DNA of 49,743 nucleotides from JANLUX01 sp031366005 (GTDB lineage Bacteria; Bacteroidota; Bacteroidia; AKYH767-A; OLB10), in assembly GCA_031366005.1 (NCBI GenBank), contig JANLZB010000045.1, positions 1 through 49,743 on the forward strand. The letters run 5' to 3'. The notes beneath the pieces were generated by a model that saw nothing but the letters and a program-made list of their open reading frames with translations, searched no databases and was not told the DNA's origin. This document shows, piece after piece, positions 6,396 through 14,455 of the stretch (position 1 is its first letter; every line of letters begins with the position of its first letter). The position numbers and the translations under genes are program-made.

Positions 6396-7262
6396 TTATG
6401 GAGTTTTCTTTTTACGTGCACGTGTGCCTGCACCACTTCCCGGCTTGCGTTTTTCTCCTTCTGCCGGAGCGCCTTCACCACCTTCTTCATCACCCATTGC
6501 AACAGCAACTTCTTCACGCTCTCCTGCTTCCTCTTCAGTAGCAGCTTCTTTCTCGCGCTCCTGTTCTTTATCCATTTTGCGTTCAGCCATTCCTTCTTCC
6601 ACAGCTTTAACCATTACGTTCATGATTAAATCAATTGACTTTGTAGCGTCATCATTTGCCGGAATCGGAAAATCAATTACTGTAGGATCTGAATTAGTAT
6701 CACAGATAGCAATTGTAGGTATTCCTAATTTTATCGCTTCAGCAACAGCAATGTGCTCTTTCACCACATCTACAATAAACAAAGCAGCAGGCAAACGGTT
6801 AAGGTCAGCAATTGAACCTAATACTTTTTCCATCTTACCTTTCTGACGAGAAATCTGCAAACGCTCTTTCTTAGAAACGTTATCCAACGTTCCATCACTC
6901 ATCATCTTATCAATGTTCGCCATTTTCTTTACTGATTTACGCTGGGTAGCGAAATTGGTTAAGAAACCACCCGGCCAGCGCTCAGTGATAAAAGGCATAT
7001 TAGCAGCTTTAGAAGCATTAGCAACAATTTCCTTCGCCTGCTTCTTGGTTGCAACAAATAAAATACGCTTGCCCGATTTTGCAATCTGCTTAATGGCAGC
7101 TGCAGCCTCTTCCAGTTTCACGTGGGTTTTATTGAGATCAATAATGTGGATTCCATTGCGCTCCATAAAAATATAAGGAGCCATTTTTGGATTCCATTTG
7201 CGCTTCAGGTGACCGAAGTGTACTCCGGCATTCAGCAAATCTTCTTGTGATACGTTTATCAT
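6396..7262 (-). CDS. rpsB: 30S ribosomal protein S2
   Basis: This is the small-subunit protein S2, needed for S1 docking and assembly of the 30S head. Landmarks are the N-terminal LLNAGVHFGHLKRKWNPKM, FVATKKQAKEIV near residue 68-79, ERWPGGFLTNFATQ near 92-105, and PAALFIVDV with AICDTNSDP near 160-190. The conserved core ends around residue 228. About 60 extra residues follow: an acidic E-rich run, then a glycine-rich stretch ending in RARKKKTP. Such low-complexity S2 tails are common in Bacteroidota, though this one is strikingly charged. It is preceded by rpsI (26-bp gap) in the same operon. Confidence 0.97.
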   Translation of the reverse strand: MINVSQEDLLNAGVHFGHLKRKWNPKMAPYIFMERNGIHIIDLNKTHVKLEEAAAAIKQIAKSGKRILFVATKKQAKEIVANASKAANMPFITERWPGGFLTNFATQRKSVKKMANIDKMMSDGTLDNVSKKERLQISRQKGKMEKVLGSIADLNRLPAALFIVDVVKEHIAVAEAIKLGIPTIAICDTNSDPTVIDFPIPANDDATKSIDLIMNVMVKAVEEGMAERKMDKEQEREKEAATEEEAGEREEVAVAMGDEEGGEGAPAEGEKRKPGSGAGTRARKKKTP

Positions 7263-7288
7263 TCTGATTTATGAGTGGTATTAAGGAA

Positions 7289-7675
7289 TTAACGTTTACT
7301 GAACTGGAAGCGCTTACGAGCTTTTTTCTGACCTGGTTTTTTACGCTCCACAGCACGCGGATCACGTGTAAGCAAGCCAACTGCTTTTAATGGAGGACGG
7401 TGTTCCGTATTGATCTTGCAAAGACCACGAGCTACAGCCAATCGGATAGCTTCTGCCTGACCTGTAAAACCTCCACCGGCAACATTTACTTTAACATCAT
7501 ACTGTTCCTTAGTATTCGATATTTCAAAAGCGTGGTTGATGATGTATTGCAAAGGACCCGTTGTGAAATACGCTTTGTAATCACGATCGTTAACAGTTAT
7601 AGAACCATTGCCCGGCTGCATGTAAATACGTGCAATCGCTGTTTTTCTACGACCTATTGTGTGTGTTATGTCCAT
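7289..7675 (-). CDS. rpsI: 30S ribosomal protein S9
   Basis: The 128-residue product is a full-length S9. Its C-terminal tail reaches the P-site tRNA. It starts with THTIGRRKTAIARIYM, contains NVAGGGFTGQAEAIRLAVAR near residue 64-83, then LLTRDPRAVERKKPGQKKAR, and ends in the universal F-Q-F-S-K-R. The start ATG is only 3 bases after the rplM stop codon, so the two are translated as a unit, as in almost all bacteria. Confidence 0.98.
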   Translation of the reverse strand: MDITHTIGRRKTAIARIYMQPGNGSITVNDRDYKAYFTTGPLQYIINHAFEISNTKEQYDVKVNVAGGGFTGQAEAIRLAVARGLCKINTEHRPPLKAVGLLTRDPRAVERKKPGQKKARKRFQFSKR

Positions 7676-7678
7676 GTC

Positions 7679-8131
7679 TTATTTGGTACTTAAATTAATT
7701 TCTTTCGGCTTCTGTGCAGTGTGAGGATGCTCGCTTCCGGCATACACATATAAATTTCCCTTTACAGCATTGCCTAGCTTATTTTTAGGAATCATCCCGT
7801 AAATAGCTTTTTCAACCACTTTGGTAGGGTCTTTTGCCATCAGTTTTTCAGGTGTTATATGACGCTGACCACCCGGATAACCAGAGTGAGAAACATATTC
7901 CTTCTGCGTCCATTTCCTCCCTGTCATCTTAACCTTTTCAGAATTAATAATGATCACATTATCCCCGCAATCAACATGAGGCGTAAAATTCGCCTTGTTT
8001 TTACCTCTGAGCATACTTGCTGCTTTAGAGGCAAATCTGCCCAGAATTTGATTGTTGGCATCCAGCAAAATCCAGTTTTTAGTAACTGTTTTATCGTTGG
8101 CTGATACCGTTTTGTAGCTTAAAGAATCCAC
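7679..8131 (-). CDS. rplM: 50S ribosomal protein L13
   Basis: This 150-residue protein is one of the early-assembling large-subunit proteins. Landmarks are KNWILLDANNQILGRFAS at residues 19-36, MLRGKNKANFTPHVDCGDNV, KMTGRKWTQKEYVSHSGYPG, and GMIPKNKLGNAVKGNLYVYAG. The start is a GTG, since no ATG exists between the upstream in-frame stop and this codon that would keep the conserved S-Y-K-T-V-S-A beginning. It is the first gene of the ribosomal operon and is served by the promoter at 8166-8195. Confidence 0.97.
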   Translation of the reverse strand: MDSLSYKTVSANDKTVTKNWILLDANNQILGRFASKAASMLRGKNKANFTPHVDCGDNVIIINSEKVKMTGRKWTQKEYVSHSGYPGGQRHITPEKLMAKDPTKVVEKAIYGMIPKNKLGNAVKGNLYVYAGSEHPHTAQKPKEINLSTK

Positions 8132-8165
8132 TTTTTTAAATTTTAGCCCTTTTTAAAAGGGGACG

Positions 8166-8195
8166 CAAAAGTAGAAAAACTTTTCATTTAAGCAA
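8166..8195 (-). promoter_or_regulatory. Bacteroidota-type promoter of the rplM operon
   Basis: The minus strand carries TTG (8193-8195), a 19-base spacer, and TACTTTTG (8166-8173). This fits the -33 TTG / -7 TAnnTTTG pattern of the Bacteroidota primary sigma factor exactly. Transcription would start near 8160, leaving a leader of about 29 bases that contains a CCCTTTT/AAAAGGG hairpin, possibly an autoregulatory element. Confidence 0.75.
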
Positions 8196-8214
8196 GGTGA
8201 GATGGAAATAAATA

Positions 8215-8245
8215 GTTAACAGTTTACGGTTTACAGTTTACAGTG
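8215..8245. repeat. GTTTACAG direct repeats
   Basis: Consecutive copies of AGTTTAC(G/A)G are seen here, the same unit that forms the hairpin at 3710-3770. No gene overlaps. Confidence 0.65.
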
Positions 8246-8375
8246 TCTTTTAATCTCGTTAGTTAACCTTAATTCGAATGCATTTGTAATATGTTCTCAA
8301 TAATCTATCATGCATTCAAAACTCCGTCCTGATCTCATTAAACCAATTCCTTAATAGCTTTCTTTCATACTCGTT

Positions 8376-9116
8376 TTACCCCACCTTCTCTGCCACCGTT
8401 ACCACAGAAAGCCCCAATTGTTTACCCATTATCCAATCAAAAAACCGGGCAATAGGAACGAGCTTATTATAATTATTCATCTGGTTAGAGGAAATAGTTT
8501 TCGATTTAGTCACCCATCCTCCCCATATCCAGGCAGGTATCCCCAAAGCATTAAAATAAAAACTCTTCGTCACAACAAAGCTCGAATCTTTCATCCTCTT
8601 CTCCAACATAGATTTGGTATATCTGCGGTAATGAAAAAGCTCTTTGTCAAGGACATTATACAATCCCTGAAAAGCTGGAACAAGAATTAAAAGCGTACCA
8701 CCGGGTTTCAATAACTTCTTGGAGTTTGTCAAAGCCAATTGCTCGTTTTCAATATGCTCAATAACATTCAATGCAAAAACCGAATCGAATGAATTAAGAA
8801 TAGCACCATGCTTTTGTTCAAATGCAGGATCAATCAAATCTATATTATGAATTCCTTTAAGGTTTGCTTTTGTTTTAAACTCCTCACGCAAAAAATCCAG
8901 ATAATTTTCGCGTAAATCGCTGATTGAAATCTGCTGATGATCTTCTAAAAAATACTGTGAGATATTACCAATGCCACTACCAATTTCCAGGATATTGCCT
9001 TTAATATATGGCTTAATGGTTTCATACATCCACTTATTGAAACGGTCAGCTTTTGAAATAGCAAGTAAAGTTTCCCAACCTTCTTTATCAACTTCTTTAA
9101 ACTGAAAATTGTGCAT
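8376..9116 (-). CDS. Class I SAM-dependent methyltransferase
   Basis: This 246-residue protein has the Rossmann-type methyltransferase core. Motif I is NILEIGSGIGNISQYFLE (about residues 39-56), an acidic ISDLREN end of strand 2 follows, then motif FDSVFALNVIEHIENEQLAL (about 109-128) and LKPGGTLLILVPAF (about 136-149). This is the Methyltransf_11/12 type common in glycan and lipid loci. The next gene upstream, a family-2 glycosyltransferase, ends directly at its start with no gap. The set 8376-12985 is a single-direction run of five genes, so methylation of a sugar or lipid-linked glycan is likely, but the acceptor is unknown. Confidence 0.85.
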   Translation of the reverse strand: MHNFQFKEVDKEGWETLLAISKADRFNKWMYETIKPYIKGNILEIGSGIGNISQYFLEDHQQISISDLRENYLDFLREEFKTKANLKGIHNIDLIDPAFEQKHGAILNSFDSVFALNVIEHIENEQLALTNSKKLLKPGGTLLILVPAFQGLYNVLDKELFHYRRYTKSMLEKRMKDSSFVVTKSFYFNALGIPAWIWGGWVTKSKTISSNQMNNYNKLVPIARFFDWIMGKQLGLSVVTVAEKVG

Positions 9117-9836
9117 CTATGAAAAGAGATTGTATTTCAAAACACAATAGATAGCGCGAAAACCATCTTTCCAGTTAATTTTTTTTCCTTCTTTATAAGT
9201 ACGACCGTAGTATGAAATACCTACTTCATAAATTTTGATATCAGGAATCTTTGAAATTTTTGCAGTGACCTCGGGTTCAAAACCAAAACGTTTTTCTCTA
9301 AGGTCAATTGTTTTTACAATCTCACTTCTGAAAAGTTTATAACAGGTTTCCATATCAGATATATTCATATTGGTAAACATATTTGATAAAAATGTAAGAA
9401 ATTTATTACCTATGGTATGCCAGAAAAAAAGAATTCGATGTGCGTTGCCACCAATAAATCTTGAACCATAAACAACATCAGCATCTGCATCCAAAACCGG
9501 TTGCAGCAAAAGATTAAATTCCTTTGGATCATATTCAAGATCTGCATCTTGAATAATTAAATAATCACCGGTAGCGTGTACTATCCCGGTGTGGATGGCA
9601 GCTCCCTTTCCTTTATTTATTTCATGATTCAGCAAACGGAAATTAATATCGCTGTTGTTTTGAATATAATTTTCAATAACGCTTTTGGTATTATCCGTTG
9701 AGCAATCATTCACAATAATTATTTCTTTGGTGATTGAATTAATCAGTTCCACATCTTTCACTTTATTTAAAATGTGATGGACAGTGGGACCTTCATTATA
9801 ACAAGGAATAATTATCGAAAGTGATTTGCAGGTCAT
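9117..9836 (-). CDS. Family 2 glycosyltransferase, DPM1/polyprenyl-phosphate type
   Basis: The 239-residue product has a GT-A fold: SIIIPCYNEGPTVHHIL at 7-23, the VNDCSTDNTKSV nucleotide-binding segment, GKGAAIHTGI, and IQDADLEYDPKEF with the D-x-D metal site near residue 95. It ends in YYGRTYKEGKKINWKDGF, the pattern typical of enzymes that make polyprenyl-phosphate sugars (DPM1-like). It has no C-terminal membrane pair, so it is a soluble or peripheral version. It probably supplies a lipid-linked sugar to the GT-C membrane enzymes nearby. Confidence 0.88.
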   Translation of the reverse strand: MTCKSLSIIIPCYNEGPTVHHILNKVKDVELINSITKEIIIVNDCSTDNTKSVIENYIQNNSDINFRLLNHEINKGKGAAIHTGIVHATGDYLIIQDADLEYDPKEFNLLLQPVLDADADVVYGSRFIGGNAHRILFFWHTIGNKFLTFLSNMFTNMNISDMETCYKLFRSEIVKTIDLREKRFGFEPEVTAKISKIPDIKIYEVGISYYGRTYKEGKKINWKDGFRAIYCVLKYNLFS

Positions 9837-9842
9837 GCCGGT

Positions 9843-10655
9843 TTAATTTTTTGATGCAGTAAAATTAATTCCGAAGAAGAAATATTCCTTTAAAAAGGAA
9901 TTGCTTTTCCAGATGCGTTGTTCGCTTTGCAGAGTGTTATCATATTTCATCCATCCAAAAACAGATGGCGGATACAAACGGATATATTGCAAGTGTTCTT
10001 TATCAATCTTCAAACCTTTAGCAGAAAATTCATGCTCCCATTGTTTAAGACTGCGAATGTTTTCATTTCCGATAATAATATTTTTTTTCAAAGTGTCATC
10101 ATAAATTTCAATGATGCGTTTATTGCCACGTTGTAAATATAACTTCAGGCTTTGCACAACATTACTTCCATTCTCTTCAACTGCAATTAATTTTCCATTT
10201 GACTTTAATGAGTTGCTGCAAATTTCAAGTGCTTTATCAATGGGTTCAAGATGATGAAGCGTATCCTGCAAAATGATATAATCACAATTTTCAGGTGTTT
10301 GTTCCATATCAAAAAGGTTTTCATAACCTGTTTTAAACAATGCTACATCGCCAAACTGTTTCCAGTAGTTTAACCGTTGCGGAATTTCTTTAAAATAAAA
10401 TTCAAGTGTTGAACCATAAGTAGCAAAGCCATTCATCGCCAGAAAAATATCTGTAGTGCCATAACCACAACCAATGTCCCAGATTTTTGAATTTTTATTT
10501 TTTATCTGATCTGAAATGTATTGCAGTCGCTGGCAGAAATAAGCTTTGCGGAAATCAAAACCTGATTTGCTTTCAAGAAACTTATAATAAGTCCTAAGGG
10601 CAGGATGCTGTTCCAGCTCTTTCAGAAATAACTCAAAAAAATTTTCAACGTCCAT
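9843..10655 (-). CDS. Class I SAM-dependent methyltransferase
   Basis: This 270-residue protein carries motif I KIWDIGCGYGTTDIFLAM (about residues 56-73), GSTLEFYFKE at the second strand, LQDTLHHLEPIDKALEI (about 127-143) and NGKLIAVEENGSNVV. The L-H-H-x-x-x-P pattern is typical of the Methyltransf_11/23 group. The C-terminal 100 residues are aromatic and probably shape the acceptor site. It lies 6 bases upstream of the GT2 gene and is clearly co-transcribed. It is different from the methyltransferase at 8376, so two methylation steps may act on the same glycan. Confidence 0.82.
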   Translation of the reverse strand: MDVENFFELFLKELEQHPALRTYYKFLESKSGFDFRKAYFCQRLQYISDQIKNKNSKIWDIGCGYGTTDIFLAMNGFATYGSTLEFYFKEIPQRLNYWKQFGDVALFKTGYENLFDMEQTPENCDYIILQDTLHHLEPIDKALEICSNSLKSNGKLIAVEENGSNVVQSLKLYLQRGNKRIIEIYDDTLKKNIIIGNENIRSLKQWEHEFSAKGLKIDKEHLQYIRLYPPSVFGWMKYDNTLQSEQRIWKSNSFLKEYFFFGINFTASKN

Positions 10656-10690
10656 TGGCGGGGCGCGAATTTAGAATATTAAATGTAAAA

Positions 10691-12196
10691 CTATTGTATG
10701 CTGAAAATATGCACCCCGAGAAATTCTCCCGTTTCCTTTTTTAAATATTGCCTCAGCACAACATTATTCAAGGCTGAAGTATCATTAACAATTATAAATT
10801 TTGCTCCCTGGTTAATGTATCCTTCAAGCCGCTTTTCAATTTTCCCCTTCTCTATTCTCCATCCTTTTCGGTTCATGAAATAAAGCTGGATATTAAAGCT
10901 GTTATCATAAAGTGTAATCACCTTGTCAGTGGGCTTAACGCCAAAACTCTCCATATAATTTTCAATATTGTTATAAGGAAAATGATCGTCAGCATATTTA
11001 TCCTGTAAATAAAGATTGCTCCACCAGATAGAAATGCAACAGATAAAAAGAAAAAAAACAGAGACAAGGTAATTAAACTTCGTTTGATGCTTAACAGTCA
11101 TTTGCAAATACTGAATAACCGTAATCAACAAAAAGAAAAAGAAAGGAAGCAATGCAATTATGTAATAATCATGCTGCCGGAACTGGTTAAAAAACAAATA
11201 GACATAACAAATTAATCCGGCTCCAAGTCCAAGTGTTATAAATCGCAATAACGGATGCATTTTTTTGAAACGAAAAAATAAAACAAACAATGAAAAAGCA
11301 TAAACCAAATACATGGTCCAATGATAATAGTAAGGGAGAAATAATTTTTTAACATCATTCCAAACCCAGGGAAAATCGCTCCATGACTGAGGAGCATTTG
11401 TACCCACCAGAAAAATTTTATCTGTCATTTTATTGCTTAGTGTAGCTGCATAACCATACCACGCAATTACCAATAAGAAAATAAACAGCGAAGCAATCAG
11501 AATTCCACTGCGTTTAACATTTGCGTCTTGTAATAATTTCTTAAACAAAATAATCTTGTTTGAAAAATATTCCATTAACGTAATAATCACGATCACAACA
11601 ATGCTCATCACAGAAGAAACTTTGATCAATGATGCCAGAGCAGCGAAGAGAAAAAACAAAACAAGAAATTTATTTGTGTGTTGAACCCGGTAACGGAAAT
11701 AAAAATACCAGGCTGACATTATAAAACCAAGACTTGCTGCATCGGATAAAAAATTAGGCGAATAATAACAAAGCACCGGAGATAAATACCAGCTTAAGGT
11801 AATTAATGCTGCAAACAGTGTTTGTTTTAAAAATAATTCTGCAATCCTGAAAGTGAAGAACAAGCCAATTGATAAAAATAATAGCGACAAAGCCCGGTAC
11901 CAAAATTCATTAAAACCAAAAACCTTATAACAGATTGCAGCGAGGTAATTCATCATTGGAAATTCAAGTCCAGTAACTCCGTTAGTATTGCTGAGGAAAT
12001 GCGTATGCGGTTTAAAAAAATTCATTCCGTCCTGTGCGTAATTTCGTGCTACAGATGCACGATCGCATTGCGCCCACTGATGAATGGACATAGGACGCAA
12101 AAAAAGAATTTCCTGATAGTTGAGGATAAAATAAACTAGCAACAACATTACAATGAAAAACACTTTGCTTAATAAATCCTTTTTATTGTCAGGCAT
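10691..12196 (-). CDS. Multi-membrane GT-C glycosyltransferase (PMT/ArnT-like)
   Basis: The 501-residue protein has around a dozen membrane spans and a short soluble C-terminal part (from about residue 420). The first outside loop contains MSIHQWAQCDRASVARNYAQ and FKPHTHFLSNTNGVTGLEFP, the acidic/aromatic loop 1 seen in GT39/GT83-like lipid-phosphate-sugar transferases. A QFRQHDYYIIALLPFF segment near residue 340 is also typical. It probably transfers a sugar from a polyprenyl-phosphate donor on the outer face of the inner membrane. The catalytic acid cannot be assigned with certainty. It is in the same operon as both methyltransferases and two GT2 genes. Confidence 0.78.
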   Translation of the reverse strand: MPDNKKDLLSKVFFIVMLLLVYFILNYQEILFLRPMSIHQWAQCDRASVARNYAQDGMNFFKPHTHFLSNTNGVTGLEFPMMNYLAAICYKVFGFNEFWYRALSLLFLSIGLFFTFRIAELFLKQTLFAALITLSWYLSPVLCYYSPNFLSDAASLGFIMSAWYFYFRYRVQHTNKFLVLFFLFAALASLIKVSSVMSIVVIVIITLMEYFSNKIILFKKLLQDANVKRSGILIASLFIFLLVIAWYGYAATLSNKMTDKIFLVGTNAPQSWSDFPWVWNDVKKLFLPYYYHWTMYLVYAFSLFVLFFRFKKMHPLLRFITLGLGAGLICYVYLFFNQFRQHDYYIIALLPFFFFLLITVIQYLQMTVKHQTKFNYLVSVFFLFICCISIWWSNLYLQDKYADDHFPYNNIENYMESFGVKPTDKVITLYDNSFNIQLYFMNRKGWRIEKGKIEKRLEGYINQGAKFIIVNDTSALNNVVLRQYLKKETGEFLGVHIFSIQ

Positions 12197-12235
12197 TATT
12201 TCCAGTGACTGTGATTGAATAAAATAATGGTGAGA

Positions 12236-12985
12236 TTAATTTTCGCTCCTGAAAATTTTTGCAGAATACAATTTATTTTTCGCCAGGAAATATTGAAAGG
12301 CAACACGCAAAACTCCTAAACCATATTTAACACTTCTTTGAAAATTTATTGACGATGCTTCTTTGAAATATTTTGTCGGACAGGTTATCTCTCCTATTTC
12401 AAATCCATAAAAAAAAACCTGCGCTGCAAATTCGTTATCAAAAACAAAATCGTCAGAATTTTTTTCATAACCGATAGTCTCCAATACTTCTCTTTTAAAT
12501 GCACGGTAACCGGTGTGATATTCAGAAAGCTTTTGATTCATCAATATATTTTGCGACAATGTAAGAACCCTGTTTGCCACATATTTATAATAAGGCATTC
12601 CGCCCTTTAACGCGCCCTTGCCAAGAATCCTCGAACCAAAAACCACCGGATACAAATCATTGGCTATGATGCTTGCCATACTCGTAATCAACAATGGTGT
12701 GTATTGATAATCGGGATGAAGCATAACGATAATGTCAGCGTTTAATTCCAAAGCTTTTTTATAACACGATTTCTGATTAGCTCCATAACCTGTGTTTTTT
12801 TCATGCCTGATGATATGCTTAAGCCCAATCTTATTTGCAACTTCAATAGTATCATCCTTGCTGTTATCATCCACCAACACTACATCATCAACAACGTCAA
12901 AAGGAATTTCACTATACGTTTTTTCCAGTGTAAGTGCTGCATTATATGCAGGTAAAACAACTACTACTTTTTTTCCCGAAATCAT
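12236..12985 (-). CDS. Family 2 glycosyltransferase
   Basis: This 249-residue GT-A protein begins VVVVLPAYNAALTLEKTY and has VLVDDNSKDDTIEVA (about 35-50) and HEKNTGYGANQKSCYKKAL (about 60-78). IVMLHPDYQYTP holds H-P-D in place of the usual D-A-D metal motif. A late H-T-G-Y-R-A-F motif (about 157-162) is also present. This H-P-D-x-Q-Y version is a known subgroup of family 2 enzymes. It is the first gene of the minus-strand operon that runs to 8376 and diverges from the plus-strand GT-C gene at 13128. Confidence 0.86.
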   Translation of the reverse strand: MISGKKVVVVLPAYNAALTLEKTYSEIPFDVVDDVVLVDDNSKDDTIEVANKIGLKHIIRHEKNTGYGANQKSCYKKALELNADIIVMLHPDYQYTPLLITSMASIIANDLYPVVFGSRILGKGALKGGMPYYKYVANRVLTLSQNILMNQKLSEYHTGYRAFKREVLETIGYEKNSDDFVFDNEFAAQVFFYGFEIGEITCPTKYFKEASSINFQRSVKYGLGVLRVAFQYFLAKNKLYSAKIFRSEN

Positions 12986-13030
12986 ATTTTTCTCTGGTTC
13001 CTGCTTTTAATTTGTGAATTAAAAGGTTGC

Positions 13031-13051
13031 TAAAATAATTTTACTTTCGCA
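13031..13051 (+). promoter_or_regulatory. Promoter-like element, copy 1
   Basis: A 21-base string beginning TAAAATAATT and ending TACTTTCGCA is present here and, base for base, at 14351-14371. TACTTTCG differs from the -7 consensus TAnnTTTG at one base. No TTG lies at the 19-base distance. It precedes the gene at 13128. Confidence 0.4.
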
Positions 13052-13127
13052 CATCTTAACATCTATTGTTTTTTCCTGTCTGAAAATATTATAAATTGAT
13101 AGAGACTTATCCCGGAAGTGTAAATCT

Positions 13128-14312
13128 ATGAAGTTAAACAGGTTTTCAGGATACAACTATCAAAAACTACTCACTTGTTTTTTATTGGTTGCAGGTTTTT
13201 TAGAGGCAATGTATCTGAGAAAATATTTTATCATTCGTGAATCTCCTGATTACATTCATTATGTAAGCAGATGGTATGATTACATTTCAGATGCCGGATT
13301 TATTAATGCATTTGCAGATAGCTTCTCTGATTATCCACCACTGTATCTTCATTTAATAGGAGTAATGACGTTGCTTGCTTCAAACTCATTGTATGCAATA
13401 AAAATTCTTTCTTTCATATTTGAAATTGTTGCTTTTTATTTCATCTGTAAGATTGTGTTGCGTAAAGCAAACGAGACTACATATAGTTTAAAAGCAGGAT
13501 TAATATTTTTATTGACACCAACCGTGATATTAAACAGTGCGTGGTGGGGACAATGTGATGTCATCTACACCTCAATGATTATTGCATCCATTTCTTATTT
13601 ATCAATGGAAAAACCACTGCCTTCATTTATTTTTCTTGGATTAGCATTTTCATTTAAGCTACAGGCAATATTTATTTTTCCTTTATTCATTTTATTTACA
13701 ATCAGCAATCCGAAATACTGGAAATATGTTTTGATAGTTCCTGCAGTTTACATTCTCACTATACTTCCCTCCTTTTTGGCAGGCAGATCTTTTAATGAAT
13801 TATTATTTATTTATTTCAACCAGGCAAAACCATTTGATCCGTTAGTTTTAAATGCACCCACTATTTATAACTTAATTCCAAACGCGGAAAGCAATTCTGC
13901 ATTTTGGAATTCGATGGGGATAATATTGACAGCACTTGTCAACCTTTCTTTATGTGTTGCAGTTGTTTTCATAAACAAAAAAAGAAATTTAAAAATAAAT
14001 GCAGAGCAGATAATTCATCTCACGTTGATCTTCTCTTTGATAACACCTTTTTTTCTGCCTCACATGCACGAACGATATTTTTACCTGGCAGATGTTTTAT
14101 CGCTGATTTTTGCATTTTATTTCAAACGGTTTTGGTTTATTCCTTTGATACTGATTATTAATTCAACCATTACTTACCTGAATTATCTGAATGGTACACT
14201 TGCAATAAATCTGGTGCATCTCACCTGGCTTACAACAGGGATAATTGTATTACTAATTGTTGATTTTTTTAAAACCGATTGGCGAGTGCAATCAATAAAA
14301 GAAGTGATTTAA
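13128..14312 (+). CDS. GT-C type membrane glycosyltransferase
   Basis: This 394-residue protein has about ten membrane spans. The first large loop contains ESPDYIHYVSRWYDYISDAG and DYPPLYLHLIG, with acidic residues typical of GT-C enzymes. Later NSAWWGQCDVIYTSMI, a FSFKLQAIFIFPLF helix, and PHMHERYFYLADVLSL near the end follow the pattern of ALG6/8- and PIG-M-like mannosyl/glucosyltransferases and their bacterial relatives. It should use a polyprenyl-phosphate sugar donor. It is the first gene of a plus-strand series that runs through the O-acetylation pair. Confidence 0.78.
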   Translation: MKLNRFSGYNYQKLLTCFLLVAGFLEAMYLRKYFIIRESPDYIHYVSRWYDYISDAGFINAFADSFSDYPPLYLHLIGVMTLLASNSLYAIKILSFIFEIVAFYFICKIVLRKANETTYSLKAGLIFLLTPTVILNSAWWGQCDVIYTSMIIASISYLSMEKPLPSFIFLGLAFSFKLQAIFIFPLFILFTISNPKYWKYVLIVPAVYILTILPSFLAGRSFNELLFIYFNQAKPFDPLVLNAPTIYNLIPNAESNSAFWNSMGIILTALVNLSLCVAVVFINKKRNLKINAEQIIHLTLIFSLITPFFLPHMHERYFYLADVLSLIFAFYFKRFWFIPLILIINSTITYLNYLNGTLAINLVHLTWLTTGIIVLLIVDFFKTDWRVQSIKEVI

Positions 14313-14350
14313 TATTGTGTTGTGTTAATGATATACATAAAATCAGTGGT

Positions 14351-14371
14351 TAAAATAATTTTACTTTCGCA
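14351..14371 (+). promoter_or_regulatory. Promoter-like element, copy 2
   Basis: This is identical over 21 bases to 13031-13051, with TACTTTCG as a one-mismatch -7 box. It lies about 85 bases ahead of the start of the DUF2079 gene. Confidence 0.4.
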
Positions 14372-14455
14372 AATTGACGCAAGTCACGTTAATCTGCAAC
14401 ACAACAGCGATGATGATAGAAATTTTGAAACAACACGATCTTAAAATTTTATTCA

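Noticed and set aside
8132..8165. A known L13 leader RNA
   Set aside because: A short CCCTTTT/AAAAGGG hairpin is present in the leader, but it is too small and AT-rich to match a defined ribosomal leader by eye.
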